Shown: in pieces, positions 25,103-36,991 of the stretch
Numbering within the stretch: position 1 is the first letter of the stretch
Layout of the letters: every line of letters starts with the position of its first letter
Assembly (NCBI GenBank): GCA_958510825.1
Contig: OY294044.1
Location: 87,644,550-87,708,549, forward strand
From: Brachypterus glaber
Lineage: Eukaryota > Arthropoda > Insecta > Coleoptera > Kateretidae
Length of the DNA stretch: 64,000 nt
Direction: 5' to 3'
The notes under the pieces: generated by a model
What the model was told of the DNA's origin: nothing
The model's input: only the letters and a program-made list of their open reading frames with translations
Databases searched by the model: none
Program-made: the position numbers and the translations under genes

Positions 25103-26424
25103 GTAAAGAAGCGAGGAGTATAATTAAGTACTGTTTAAGTACATTTTAGATTATATTTTAAGATATAAATGAATACTATTTTATTGCAATTATGCCTTTA
25201 AAACAATTATTTATTGTTATTTTAAAACGCGTTTAATAGCGATAAATATTCTTTGAAACAATATCTAGTTATTGTACTATAAACGCTAATTGTTTTATTC
25301 ACATTAATTATTCGATTAATCAATGTTTAAACATCGTAAAATACAGGGTTTTCCAGTCTTAATGACCCCGGGGCTCCTAATATAAACAGATTGCGATAAT
25401 TATTTTGACAAAAAGCGTAAGTGTTTTTTTTTTAACCTACACGATGATAAAATTTGGTTTTCTTGCTCGCATTGCTACAGAAAAGTTAACCTTTTTACGT
25501 CAAGGCCGAAAAAAATTATAAACTTCTCTAAAATTTAACATGAAAGTCGTATATATACTAGTGGGAAAAAGTCCAATAACTCATTTACCATAAGAGTTAG
25601 AACAAAAATGGTTAAATAAAAGTTATATTTGCGCAAAACCTAAAACTATTCCAGTACCAGTATGCTGCATTTTTGCTTGACAATACCTGATCAAATTATA
25701 AAAAAAATGGTATAACATACCCGGTATACATATACCGGGTTGGTTTTATTTATGTCTACCCCCAAAATTAAGATTAATTTTCATTCGATAAAAACAAAAC
25801 TTTGGTGATTTATATAATTTTACGTTGGCTATAAAATGGCTTATTTATTTTTTTTGTTTTACTTCCGGTTTCGCCGGGAGTGGCATAAGTATGTTGTTTT
25901 TAATGGGTTTTATAGTCATACTATGGGAGTCTTAATGGTACTTTATGGGATTCTTATGGGACTAGCGACTCAAAAACTCTTTAAGGCTCCCAGGGGCTCA
26001 ATATGGGACATCCCATGGAAGCTTATTGTGGGAGCTCCCTGGAAACTCCCTGGGGGTAATTTTTTTGACTGAGACGTTTGTATTGATTACTTGAAACCTT
26101 TATGTCAAAGCTGCTTATGTTTGAATAAATATAATACCAACCATTTTTTTTCGCAATGAAATTTGTTTGAAGTTGCATTTTTTGGTAACGTTTCTCAGAA
26201 TATTCAAAAAATGAGTTTTTTGTTTTTTATAATTATCTAATTAAAGTTTATTACATATTTAATTATTATAAAAACATTTTTATTGAAACAAATGTCCAAA
26301 ATATTAAATATAACGCGAGAACCGGGGTATGAAATATATGAAGTTTGGTACAATTTGCGTTACGTAATACTTGAACGTTCCCCTATATCAGTATTTAGTG
26401 ATTTTAATTTTTACAATTTGATCT
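25103..26424. other. Intronic sequence without recognised gene
   Basis: AT-rich. It contains one perfect short palindrome near 25718-25742 (ACCCGGTATA/TATACCGGGT). A GGGA-rich stretch at 25900-26055 has loosely repeated ATGGGANTCTTATGGGA words. A half Harbinger-like MITE lies at 26311-26383. ATACAGGGTTTTCC at 25341 resembles a mariner end. Confidence 0.5.
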
Positions 26425-26432
26425 ACTATTAG

Positions 26433-26627
26433 CAGAGTTGATACTTTCATTACAATAACAGGGTCGTACAACAGGAATTTTAGTTCCTGTAACACATATC
26501 TATGTCTGTATACAGACATATAATCTTATTCGGCATAGGTATGTATTAAACAAATTCACCAAAAATTATAAATAATTTAAAATTTCTGTTATCCGACCCT
26601 GTTATTGTAATGAAAGTATCAACTCTG
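26433..26627. mobile_element. hAT-like MITE with 8-bp target duplication (uninterrupted copy)
   Basis: The inverted ends are CAGAGTTGATACTTTCATTA, continuing CAATAACAGGGTCG, and the exact inverse on the right. It is flanked by ACTATTAG at 26425-26432 and ACTATTAG at 26628-26635, a perfect 8-bp TSD. Length is 195 bp and there is no coding capacity. The TIR start (CAGAG) and 8-bp TSD fit the hAT superfamily. Confidence 0.93.
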
Positions 26628-26994
26628 ACTATTAGACAACAAAATATAGCATTCCATTTAAAAAGGCAAAGTAGGCTATTTTCAGGCAAAAATGGAGCAC
26701 CCTGTATAAATCAAAATAATTTTAAGTTATTCGCACTATCATTTAATATAACTGTTATTTGAAACTTTTTGCTCTAAATCTTATAGTAAATGAGTTATTG
26801 GACTTTTTCACACTAGTGGGTCACCCTGTTTATCTTATCGGAATGCTTGTACAAAAAGTTTTATTTATTGTACAACGACTGTTTTTTTTTTTTCGTTTAA
26901 ATATCTTTAATTCATTTAAGACATTTCGTTTGGATTATTTAATATAAATAAACAACGAAATTTCTATTTAAATAAAATTGAGCAACTAAGTATA

Positions 26995-27534
26995 CAGTGT
27001 GTCCCCGGATCGACTTGACAATACCACAAAATTACCAGTTTTTTTAATTAAGAAAAACTGATTTGGAATTTTGCCTGCTTGCGTAAAAACTAATTTTTGT
27101 TGTAATAAAAAATTCCAGATATCAGTGAAAAAGTAAAACGTTTTCAGGTAAACTTACCTTTCCGTAACAGATACAAAAAAGTCATTTAAAAAATAGATTA
27201 ATAATAAAAAATAAGAGCCGCATGTCAAATTTTAATAATTTTAACTCGTAATAGTTTTTTTTTTAAATAGTGTCAAGTTTCCAGTGTTTGATTTTTTTTT
27301 AATAAAAAAATTTATGAAGTAAAAGTATTAAATTTTGGCTTTTACGGAAAGGTAAGTTTACCTGAAACATTTTTACTCTTTCACTGATATCTGACGCCAC
27401 CTATCACTTTTCTAAATTTTATTTTGACAAAAATTAGTTTTTAAGCAAGCAGGGCAAAATCCCAAAGCAGTTTTTCTTAATTCGAAAAAAAAGGTAATTT
27501 TGTGGTATTTTCAAGTCGATCCGGGGACACACTG
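26995..27534. mobile_element. Mariner-like palindromic MITE (CAGTGTGTCCCCGGATCGAC)
   Basis: The two ends are exact inverses for over 20 bases (CAGTGTGTCCCCGGATCGAC / GTCGATCCGGGGACACACTG) and are flanked by TA. Pairing continues inward past AAGGTAAGTTTACCTGAAA, so nearly the whole 540 bp is a palindrome. No transposase remains. Confidence 0.92.
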
Positions 27535-27834
27535 TATGCGCTTATTTTTGTCAGTATTCAGAAACATAATATTTATATATTTAAAAGGATATTTACATAA
27601 AAAAAGATTTCGTCTATTTTTGCAGATATATTTACATTTTAAAAGGAACTGCTTTGGAAACTACCTACGTAGAAAACTATGAATTACATTTTTTAAACAT
27701 ACTATATAAATATTTATAGTTTTACAAATATTAGCTAAAAACTTTTCCTGTCCAATTTTGCTGACAAAATAATTTAATGTACTGAAACTTTTTTTTATGG
27801 TGAGCTTTTTTTGCAGACTTGTGTAATTCTGTAA

Positions 27835-27984
27835 GGGAACGTTCAAGTATTACGTAACGCAAATTTTAATCATCACCCCCCCCCTGTAACGCTATTTTCC
27901 TATACCATTAACATGGGCGTAACACTCCAAAATGACCACCACCACCCCCTCCCTAGGAGCGTTACGTAATACTTGAACGTTCCT
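27835..27984. mobile_element. Harbinger-like MITE, short subtype
   Basis: The ends are GGGAACGTTCAAGTATTACG and CGTAATACTTGAACGTTCC, with TAA on both flanks. Internal sequence is CCCCCCCCCTGTAACGCTAT, and ATGGGCGTAACACTCCAAAA is shared with a truncated copy at 43863-43973. Confidence 0.85.
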
Positions 27985-28575
27985 TAATTATCAACGAACT
28001 AAGAGAAGAGTTATTACTTCGTTGGTAATTATAGTAAAAATCACAGTGTGTCATAGGGGGGAATTAAAATCTGAGAATCTCAGATTTTCTATGTTTGGTT
28101 TGGATGTGATTTTACACTTAAAAAAATGACATTCTTGTCTCAAAGTAGTCAACACTCTTGGCAGTTATTCTTTTAGCTTAAAAGATACGTATCTTTAAAC
28201 AAAAGTATTTATTTTGTCCCAAGAAAAGGGTCACTTTTGAAATATTTTTAAAATTCTCTTGAACCTGGCGTATTTGAGGCAAAAACCATTTATCTTGTTT
28301 TAAGATTGTTAAAAAATAAAATACTTTTGGCCCAAAAATTTTTCTTTTGAGACAAGACCACTTTCATTTCACACAAGTTCAAAGAATTTTAAGTTAAAGA
28401 ATTAGAAAGATCTTGGCAAGTCAAAAAGTCAATATTTTCATGTTAAGAGAAAGCGCTTTTGGACGTATTCAAGAGTGCGAAGCATTTGGCCTAAATTCAT
28501 ATACTATTACCGCAAAGGATCCTTTTTTTCAGTGTAGAGTGATAAACTTTATGGTCAGTCCATTAGAAAATATAA

Positions 28576-28723
28576 GGGCATATCCACAGCCTCGCATAAC
28601 ACGCATAATACATAAGAATGCGATGCCGTGATTGGCTTGATGTGACGTCATGAATCTTGTAAGCCAATCACGGTATCGCATTCTTTTGTATTATGCTTGT
28701 TATGCGAGGCTGTGAATACGCAC
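28576..28723. mobile_element. MITE with GGGCATATCCACAGCCTCGC ends
   Basis: The whole 148 bp folds on itself. CACAGCCTCGCATAACACGC pairs with GCTTGTTATGCGAGGCTGTG, and ATGCCGTGATTGGCTT pairs with AAGCCAATCACGGTATCGCA. TAA lies on both flanks. Confidence 0.88.
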
Positions 28724-30020
28724 TAACATAGAACCTGTGTCACAGACGGATATCCAGATGTTTCGATTTTTTTTTTAGAAATATAAAATAAAATGCACGT
28801 TTTTTGATCCATGGTATTTTTTACGATTTTTAAATTTTTGAAATTGTTGTTTATTGCTCTTTTAACTGTATGACAAGTGAAATAAAATGTAGAACACTGT
28901 ATGACATTTATTAATATTATTTAATATGTGTATTTATACTCTTCTTTTGATGTTTTATGCAAAATATTAAAAATATTTTTTCATCTTTTGAAAATATAAT
29001 CGGCACCCAATTAACAAAATTGATGTCAGGCTTCTTCTTAATTGACTATATCGTCGGATTAAAATAAATAAAATATTTTAGTTATTGAAATTAACTGCGG
29101 TTTTATTACACTACTTTTCATAATTTATAGTTAAAATGCATATACATAAGCTACCACATTTTTGAATGTTTCTGGCCTTAGTCTTACAAACTAAGCTTTT
29201 TGTACAAACATTTTTCATACAGCACCATGCTGAAATGCACCCCTTCTTCCCTAATAGCTTGATCTCAGGCTCCTTACAATAAAAGTAATTTAAAAAAAAA
29301 TTATTCTGATGGTACATGTCTATTAGACATTGTCTAAGTTTATTTTGATGTTCTCTAATTACATCACGGTGTTTTTTTTGCAAATTTTAACTTTCTGTTT
29401 CCGACCCCTGATTTTTTTTTCATAAATTGATTAAACACCATAAGAAGTAATTTAGGCAAATATAAAAAAAATCGTTCGGATCGATCGTTTTTTTTACGTT
29501 TTTTTTTATAATTTATTATAATATAACCGTGACCGTGAAAGGTTAGTTTTGTAAAATTACGTTAGTTAGTTACAGCCAACTGAACATTTAATTTGAATTT
29601 GTTTTAAAATATTTGAACACATCGCTCTTTTATTACAAACAATACATAGTTTTTATACAGGTAAACTCTAATTTAAACAGTAATGATCAACTTGAATAGA
29701 GTTAGCCAACTGTAAAATTGTCTATTTAAGCACAACCTACAAAAAAGGGCCCAATTTCAATAAACATTTCGAATAAATTCTGTTTTCTATTAATATAACT
29801 GAAAGAAAAATCTCGGCGTAAGGAAATAATAAGGTAAACTGAAATTCAAAAAAAAGTTCCCTGTCTGGAAACCCAAGAACTCCCACTCTGCACGCGGACG
29901 GAGCGTCCGAGCAACTAACAGCTATTCGGAAAACCAATTATTGGTTTTATAGCCATATCAAAATCGGTAATTTTACTGAAATTCAATGTTGCAAGTATTA
30001 GATCACAGTTAGAATACATC
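28724..30020. other. Intronic sequence without recognised gene
   Basis: AT-rich. Two minus-strand open frames (29111-29383 and 29737-29937) show no known domain and are not called. Confidence 0.45.
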
Positions 30021-30026
30021 TATCTA

Positions 30027-30236
30027 TAGTCTGTTTCATCAAGCCAGATAGTAAATTAAAAATTGCACAGTAAATATTTTCAAAACAGATTCCAGTATTG
30101 GATGTGCGAATATACTGCGTAGTTTATTTTATAAAATATAACTATATTCTATACACAAACATATACTATTCAAACCTGTTGTAAAAATATTTACTGTGCA
30201 ATTTTTAATTTACTATCTTGCTTGAAAAAACAGACC
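30027..30236. mobile_element. MITE with AGCAAGATAGTAAATTAAAA inverted ends (independent copy)
   Basis: This is the same structure as 11376-11585 with small differences (GCACAGTAAATATTTT rather than GCACAGTGAATATTTT). The ends are AGTCTGTTTCATCAAGCCAG and CTTGCTTGAAAAAACAGACC. Confidence 0.85.
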
Positions 30237-30357
30237 ATAATGACTTTATTTTTTATACAAAGTTTGGAACATTTTTTTAATCAATGTACAGAAATAATAC
30301 TTGATAGTGACAGCCCAAAACTTCAGTTTGCAAGAAACAGTACTATACGATAATTAC

Positions 30358-31210
30358 ACAAGTCTACAAGAAAAAACTCTGTCCTCTAACCCATCAACAA
30401 AAAAAAAGCTCTGTCCTATGGTTCTAACCCATCACTTCCTATGTTTTTTGATGTGCTGAAACCGATTTTATCATAAAAAAAATAGTTTTTTCACAAATCG
30501 TATATAAACTGTATAGTTTTAATAATTATAATTAATATGTAATTATTGAACTTTATACACTTTATTTATGATTTGTGAAAAAACTGCTCGATGAATCTTT
30601 TTTTTTAATGACGAAATCGGTTTCAGTGCATCAAAAAACATAGGAAATGATGAAGATGCATAATTTCACAAAAAAAAAATTGGCCCTAAGGTTCTAACCC
30701 AACATTTTCTATGTTTTTTGGTGCGCTGAAATCGATTTCGCCATAAAAAAAAAATAAATCGCGCAGTTTTTCCACAAATCCTATATAAAGAGTATAATTA
30801 TTGAAATTTATATACTTTTTTTACGCTTTGTGAAACAACTGCGCGATGAATCTTTTTTATGGCGAAATCGGTTTCAGCGTATCAAAAAACATAGAAAATG
30901 TTGGGTTAGAACCTTAGGACAGAGTTTTTTTTTGTGAAATTATGCATCTTCATCATTTCCTATGTTTTTTGATGCGCTGAAACCGATTTCGTCATTAAAA
31001 AAAAAGATTCATCGAGCACTTTTTTCACAAATCATAAAGTGTATAAAGTTCAATAATTTTATTAATTATAATTATTAAAACTATACAGTTTATATACGAT
31101 TTGTGAAAAAACTATTTTTTTTTTATGAAAAAATCGGTTTCAGCACATCAAAAAACATAGGAAGTGATGGGTTAGAACCATAGGACAGAGCTTTTTTTTG
31201 TAGACTTGTA
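30358..31210. repeat. 853-bp nested palindrome (three palindromic units)
   Basis: The outer arms are ACAAGTCTACAAG...CTCTGTCC and GGACAGAGC...TAGACTTGT. Three units of about 215 bp each are themselves inverted repeats, bounded by CCTATGTTTTTTGATGTGCT and GAAACCGATTT and their inverses. Unit centres are near 30530, 30790 and 31055. AT content is high and there is no ORF. Confidence 0.9.
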
Positions 31211-31585
31211 TTAAAATAATTAAAAAATTAAAAAGTAGATAGATGGAATATTTAAAATATTTAAACCTGACGATTGAATATTTTAAACAAAACAAGCTTT
31301 ATTCGAAATACATTATTCCACAAGAAAGAAATAGTTTTTCAACTGTTTTAACTAAAGATAGCTTGGATCAAGGCAAATCACTTTATGTGATTTTTATAAT
31401 CGAAAACAGGTCGGTCGCGCTAAATATAGACAAGCATGAATATTTTTTTAAAATACCTTTCCATATTTTTTACCTTGTTGGTAACCAAAGAAAATAAAAC
31501 CATATCGTCGTTTAAAAATCGAAAGTTACATAATATGTTCTTAAACGTTCCCTTAAGTTAGTTAAATATCATTTAACTAACTTAA

Positions 31586-31824
31586 GGGAACGTTTAAGTA
31601 TTACGTAACGCAAATTGTACCAAAATTCATAAACTTCATACCTCGATTCTCGCGTTATTCAAGGCTGTAGAGATTTCATATTTTGGATACCCCCCCTAAA
31701 ACACCCCCTATTAGGGGGCGCAGCCAAAATATGAAATCTCTATAATTTATAATAACGCGAGAACCGGGGTATGAAGTGTATGAATTTTGGTACAATTTGC
31801 GTTACGTAATACTTGAACGTTCCC
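31586..31824. mobile_element. Harbinger-like MITE, palindromic subtype
   Basis: The ends are GGGAACGTTTAAGTATTACG and CGTAATACTTGAACGTTCCC. The interior is an inverted repeat: TGTACCAAAATTCATAAACT, ATTTCATATTTTGG, a C-run, CTATTAGGGGG, then the inverse. The same subtype is at 50187-50424, with a right half at 26311-26383. Confidence 0.88.
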
Positions 31825-32057
31825 AAAGTATAGAAGCAATTAAATTTGTATTTTTTTAAAATATTATCATATATTTTTCCTATCCCGTATTTAGGAAAAT
31901 TTACAGTAGCTACCAGGGCCGTAGCTATCGGAGGAAGGGGGAGCCTCTTCCCCCACCAATCTTGAAATACTTATTATAATTCAAATTACGTAAAATTTCT
32001 TAATTTTTAAAGTCAAAGCTCGTATTTCATAAAAACTTTACAGGAATGGGTTATTAT

Positions 32058-33079
32058 CAGAGTTGATACTTTCATTACAGATATAAAATCTTATTCGGCA
32101 TAGGTAGGGGTGACCGGGGCTAATTGTCGCACTTTTCATTCAAAATCAGTTTTTTCCTTTATTTTTGTATTTTTTTTTAATTGACCTAATGGTAATTTTA
32201 GCTGTATGTTTCAGTAACATTATTTAAAGAAAAAACATGGAAAAATTTATAGGGTATTAGAGTTATGTTTTTTTTTTGTGAAGTCTTGAAAATTGCGACA
32301 ATGTGCCCCATCACGGGGCACGTTGTCGAGGCACTTCGAGTATATTTTTTTGAAGAAATATAAAGGCATTTATAAAAATTATAAATAACTAGCTGATTGT
32401 AATCCAACTTTTTACTTTTGTGCCAAAATTTCCAACTTTATAATTAAATAATATTTTTTTGATTTTTTTTTTAATTTAATAAACGAATTTATTTGCTATT
32501 CGACAAAGTTTCACTTTTTTAGACAGTTTTGAATAAAAAAATGCCAAAAAGGAAATGTTATACCATGAACATATCTCCAGATCATGCGACAACTAGCCCC
32601 AAACCAAATGCGACAACTAGCCCCAGTGGTCAATTTTACGTTATGTATCAAGTACTTTCTAATTAACGAATAAACACTCCTAAATGACAATATCAACAAA
32701 TAATATACACCTAAAACTATTATTATACATAAAATTCTCTTATCTTAATGCTTTAAATCAGTAACAATAAGAAAAAATATTTACCACAAAAAAATTACTG
32801 GGCTCTTTAATTTTTACATTTTTTGGTTTATCTGGATGTTCTTTTAATTTATTGCATTTAAGTTTACAAATGATAAATGGCACTGTTGTAACGCAGCGGT
32901 TAATCTTGGTTTGGCGCAGAAAAATATTTTACTTTTTAAGATATAAGCACTTCGACAACTTACCCCTGCGACAACTAGCCCCGGTCACCCCTATGTATTA
33001 AAAAAACTCACCAAAAATTAGAAATAATTTAAAATTCCTGTTGTCCGACCCTGTTATTGTAATGAAAGTATCAACTTTG
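32058..33079. mobile_element. hAT-like MITE, second copy, interrupted
   Basis: The ends match the 26433-26627 element. The flanks are GTTATTAT at 32050-32057 and 33080-33087, a perfect 8-bp TSD. It is split by an 885-bp insertion at 32107-32991. The two halves continue the uninterrupted copy across the insertion point. Confidence 0.93.
32107..32991. mobile_element. TA-inserting element GGGGTGACCGGGGCTAATTG, nested in a hAT MITE
   Basis: The TIR is GGGGTGACCGGGGCTAATTG on the left and its near-inverse on the right, with TA duplicated (32105-32106, 32992-32993). Comparison with the empty paralogous site near 26540 confirms the duplication of TA. It contains an internal palindrome (GACAATGTGCCCCATCACGG...), and GCGACAACTAGCCCC sits in tandem at about 32587 and 32611. 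No transposase ORF. Confidence 0.93.
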
Positions 33080-33089
33080 GTTATTATTG

Positions 33090-33855
33090 TTTTGTCATTA
33101 AATCTTTCAGTAAAATTTCTCGCTGTTAACATGATATAATTTTAATGATTAACAAACACACCTATCGTGATTTTGTCCCATTTATTTAAGGAAAATATAA
33201 ACAAATTGGTTCATTCTGCACATACGAAATTTTCATTCTAAAATTTTGTATACCAGGTTTTAGAATTTTAGGTCGGAATCTTCAATTTAGGTATGCGCGG
33301 TGTGTACTTTATAAAACCTGACGTTTTGTTAGGTTTAAGATGGTTTTACCTACATATTTTGAAATATCATCTTCCATAACACAGGCACACAAAAAAAATC
33401 TCTTGTCCCTGAGGTGCGACATATACATTCACGTGTATTTTTGGCCGATGAACACGAATCCTACGCCATTAAAAAAAAAAAACAGGTTATTTTGAAACGC
33501 TGACCTGATTGGTCAAAACTGATATTTGATTCATGTTCAGCGGCCAAATATGTAGCATATCTAGGAGAGAAGATCTATCATTTTAACTACAAATGTTTAA
33601 AAAAATGTGTTTTTCTAGTACCTACTACAGTCACTAAAGACAAAACCTTAATCTCTTTTGGTTTTGGGACGTAACAAGATAAAAAAATTATCGCTCTAAA
33701 CGGGGGTCTTACCACTTTTTTGCCTCAGACTTTTTTCTCTGTATTTTTTGTAGTTTTATTATTTTTTAAATATTTTTTTCAATTCAAAAAAAAACTTATT
33801 TTTTTTTATTTTCTTTCGCACTTTTTTTTTGTAAATAACGATCAAAAGAAAATAT
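33090..33855. other. Intronic sequence with one hairpin
   Basis: An imperfect hairpin pairs TTGGCCGATGAACACGAATC (33438) with GATTCATGTTCAGCGGCCAA (33529). The remainder is AT-rich, with poly-T tracts at 33712-33870, and has no recognised gene. Confidence 0.6.
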
Positions 33856-34500
33856 ATTTTTTTCTACTACCTAATTCGGTGCTAGCTTAGTATAGGTACA
33901 TATCGACACTCCCAAGCAACAAGGACGTAACTCAAGTTAGACCCATTTTAAGTTATACTCATAGGTAAATGCCTTAAAAAAAGACACACATGGTGGTACT
34001 ACTCAGATTTCTCCACAGGCCATTTTAACCAAAATTTTACCAAGAAACACTAAAGTAAAAAATTTTAAACTTGAATATTATCAGAAACAAACAATAAATA
34101 AACAATAAATACTTATACAGTTAAATAGAGAATTTTATAAGCTTTCAAATGACGTATCGCATGGCTTCCTTTTCCACTTCAATCATTTACCCACCCTTAA
34201 ATAACAAAAAAAATATTTTAGAAATTTAGCTGTCGTGAAAAATGACAATATATGAGTTACGGCTTTGTTGCTTGGGGGTATCGATATTATTAACCGTTGT
34301 CAAGGCTTGTTTACCTTGGCAACCAATAAAATCAGTAAACCCATTTATTATTTACCGTTGTTAAGCATTGTTTATTGACAACGGTCAATAATAAAAAAAA
34401 ATTAAGACATCTACTGATTTTTTTCAACTTATTTGTCAAACTGACAGATATGCCAAATTTTTAAACTTTATTTTTAGGTAGTAGAAAAAATTTTGTATGT
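33856..34500. repeat. Composite inverted repeat (TTCTACTACCTA ends)
   Basis: The outer arms are TTTTTCTACTACCTA and TAGGTAGTAGAAAAA. The inner arms are TATCGACACTCCCAAGCAAC and GTTGCTTGGGGGTATCGATA. A further hairpin lies at 34283-34396 (ATTAACCGTTGTCAA / TTGACAACGGTCAAT). The middle resembles the right half of the CATTTTAAAGC family listed at 50651. Confidence 0.7.
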
Positions 34501-35090
34501 ACCACTTATGCGAACTGTCTTAAGTGTTCTCGACTGATTTTTTGCGCCGACTCCGTCTCGAACACTATAGACTTTACATACTAGATGTAATATAATTACT
34601 ATATTATTTTTTTAGTAAAACTGGTGTAAGATTATAAAAGAAAACATATTTTTCTCTTAGTAAAATTGTTGCAATATATTGATACGTAGGAGATGATATC
34701 ATAGTGAGATATTTTTGTAATGATTGATATATAAGTATATATAGGTACTTCCAATATGTAGCTTTTATATGCAAGGACAGCAAGTTTTTTATGTAGGTAT
34801 AATTAAAAAAAATATACGAGCGAGTTATTATAACGGTTTTATAATAATATTTTTTTGTTTAGTATGCAGAATTCTTAGCATTTTTTTAATTACGTAGGTA
34901 CTTATTCTTGGTATGATTTAATATTGTTTATTAAACATTTTTAACCATCTCAGACGCGTCTTTTAAGCTGGTCGAAATCATTTGACTCAACAGTTTTTGA
35001 AAGTATATCCTTTTATAAATATTTCTTTAGACTAAATATTAAACATTTATTTAATTTATTTTGAATTTATTCACTTTGAAAATTCCACAG
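34501..35090. other. Intronic sequence without recognised gene
   Basis: AT-rich with no recognised repeat or ORF. Confidence 0.4.
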
Positions 35091-35094
35091 TATA

Positions 35095-35690
35095 CAGTGC
35101 TGTCCAAAAGTCATTCTTAACTTTTAATCTTTTTAAATATAGAGGGGAAATTCATTATAGAAAGAGGGGTCGTTTGTTAAATCATTTTAAAGCTCATAAA
35201 AGTATCTATAATATATAATATATTTTTTATTTTTTGGAGTTGAAAGTTTGAATTTCGTCAAAATTTCTTTAAAAAAACAAAAAAAAATTGAAAATATATT
35301 AATTTTATGATGAGAAAAATGGAAATCATACTTTTAAACATTTTTTAAATAATATAAATGAACTATTAAAAAACCTTAAAAATTAATATTTTTTAGCAAA
35401 AACAAAATTTAAAAATTAAAACCTTCAAAAAAAGTTTAAAATCTTAAAAAATATATGGTCAATAAGAAAATTTTATAAGCTTTAAAACGACGTATCACAC
35501 GACCCACTTTTAAAAGCCAGGTTTAAAAAAAGTGCCTTCCATGTCACCCTGTCCACAGTCTAAAAACCGGAAATATCAAATATATCCGAAAAGATGGTTT
35601 GAGTTGTTATTTGTGTGTTCTAAATTTGAAGTCGATATCTCATCGCGTTCAAAAGTTATTATGGTTTTACTCGGTAAAAATATAATAAAT
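35095..35690. mobile_element. TIR element of the TATCACACGACCC / CATTTTAAAGC family (diverged)
   Basis: The left part has GAAAGAGGGGTCGTTTG and CATTTTAAAGCTCATAAAAG. The right part has AAGCTTTAAAACGACGTATC and CACACGACCC. The termini are eroded. The best-preserved relative is at 50651-51340; others are at 57880-58420 and 61370-62170. Confidence 0.6.
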
Positions 35691-35759
35691 GAATATTAAT
35701 AATTATTAAGATTAATTATAATTAATATAATAAATAAATAATTCATCTGTCAGGATGCT

Positions 35760-36330
35760 TGCACAATGCATATAATTTTGTACGTCTCTCCACCCACTGT
35801 CCAAAATGCTAATCCGGAAGTTTGCAATTATCTCAAAAAAGAAAGGAAGAATAACAATTATCTTAAAGATGACGGACATATTACGAATAAAATAATTAGA
35901 TAATTGCTACTATTATTGTTAATTTTATTATGAATAATTTTCATTTGGACGAAGAAAACCAATAAGAAACCAACTAAAAATCCTTTTTAAATAAGTATAA
36001 GTTATAATTTTGTTCCCCTCTAGATATAGATATCTATAGACTGGGAACAAAACCATTGTATTCATTCATTCATATATGAGGTGCCCAATTTGAGGTTAAA
36101 ATAGCACCTCATACGATTAGTTTTCGAGATAACCTCAAAAAACGTAATTGTTTAGTATGAAAATAACGTTTTTTGACTACCTAATCGGATGAGGTGCTAT
36201 TTTGAATTCAAATTCGGGTTCAGCGCCTCAAAATACATATGAATATATTGGTATCCGCAAAAGTTCTTGACCTTTTTTTTCTCGGGCCCCACATGTAGCC
36301 ACAGAAAAAAGGTCAAGAACTTGGAGATAG
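35760..36330. repeat. Two short inverted repeats in unremarkable sequence
   Basis: TATGAGGTGC...ATAGCACCTCAT (36075-36116) and its near-inverse GGATGAGGTGCTATTTTGAA (36187) form one fold. AAGTTCTTGACCTTTTTTTT (36260) and AAAAAAGGTCAAGAACTTGG (36304) form a second of about 70 bp. Confidence 0.7.
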
Positions 36331-36580
36331 GGCCGTAGCGAAGAAGATTTGGTGGGGGGGGGAGAAGGTCAAAAATTACAACTTTTTTTAGCCTAAAAAT
36401 ACAACTTTTTTTGCCCTAAAAATAAATAAAACTTTTTCCTCCAGAAAAAAGCTTTGTCCGTGACTGTTTTCACCCCTGACCAAAATTTTGATGACTAAAA
36501 AAATATCCTCACCAATCTTTGTCCATGACAGTTTTTACCCCTAACCAGTCCAGTACCGGCCTTTGCATTTCGGCGCCCTG
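36331..36580. repeat. Degenerate GGCCGTAGCG / ACAACTTTTTT repeat
   Basis: A GGGCCGTAGCGAAGAAGATT start is followed by tandem ACAACTTTTTTAGCCTAAAA-type and TTTGTCCRTGACNGTTTT-type words. The same sequence, inverted, is at 58430-58795 (ending CTACTTCGCTACGGCCC), and part is at 31915-31965. Confidence 0.65.
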
Positions 36581-36584
36581 AAGC

Positions 36585-36785
36585 AAGCCTTAAAATTGGC
36601 GCCCTTAGCAAAAAAAAAGCTTCTTTGTCCCTGACGGTTTTTACCGAGACTTGGCGCCCCACCCTAAAAAAAAGCTTTGTCCCTGGCCCTTACTGTCTAG
36701 ACTTGGCGCCCTACCCTAATAAGAAAGCTTTGTCTCTGACGGTTGCTACCAAGACTTGGCGCCCCACCCAAAAAAAAAGCCGTGT
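36585..36785. repeat. GGCGCC tandem array, inverted relative to 24620
   Basis: Three to four units of about 65-70 bp each contain AAGCTTTGTCCCTGACGGTT, ACCNAGACTTGGCGCCC and an A-run. It ends about 200 bp upstream of receptor exon 2. Confidence 0.8.
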
Positions 36786-36991
36786 AACTGACGATTAGAA
36801 TAGATTTTTTTTTAATTTTTTTAATATTCTCGAATTTTGTTAAACAAAAATTGATATTTTAAAAAAAAATTTTAATGTTCTCGTATTTTGAAAAAAAAGC
36901 TATATTGAAAAAAAAAACTTTTTTGTTTTAATAATCAAGGTTTTTAATTTTTTATGAAGGTCTTTTTTACCATTTTCTTGTATTGTTTCAG

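Larger units (their letters stand above)
742..36991 (+). other. Intron 1 of the receptor gene (36,250 bp)
   Basis: The intron is bounded by CAG|GTAAAA and TTGTTTCAG|GT with matching phase 1 on both sides. No other convincing coding exon was found inside it. It is filled with transposon-derived repeats and carries an 8.35-kb tandem duplication. ORFs of 60-120 codons inside it are unconnected, Leu/Phe/Lys-rich and lie over repeats. Confidence 0.85.
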
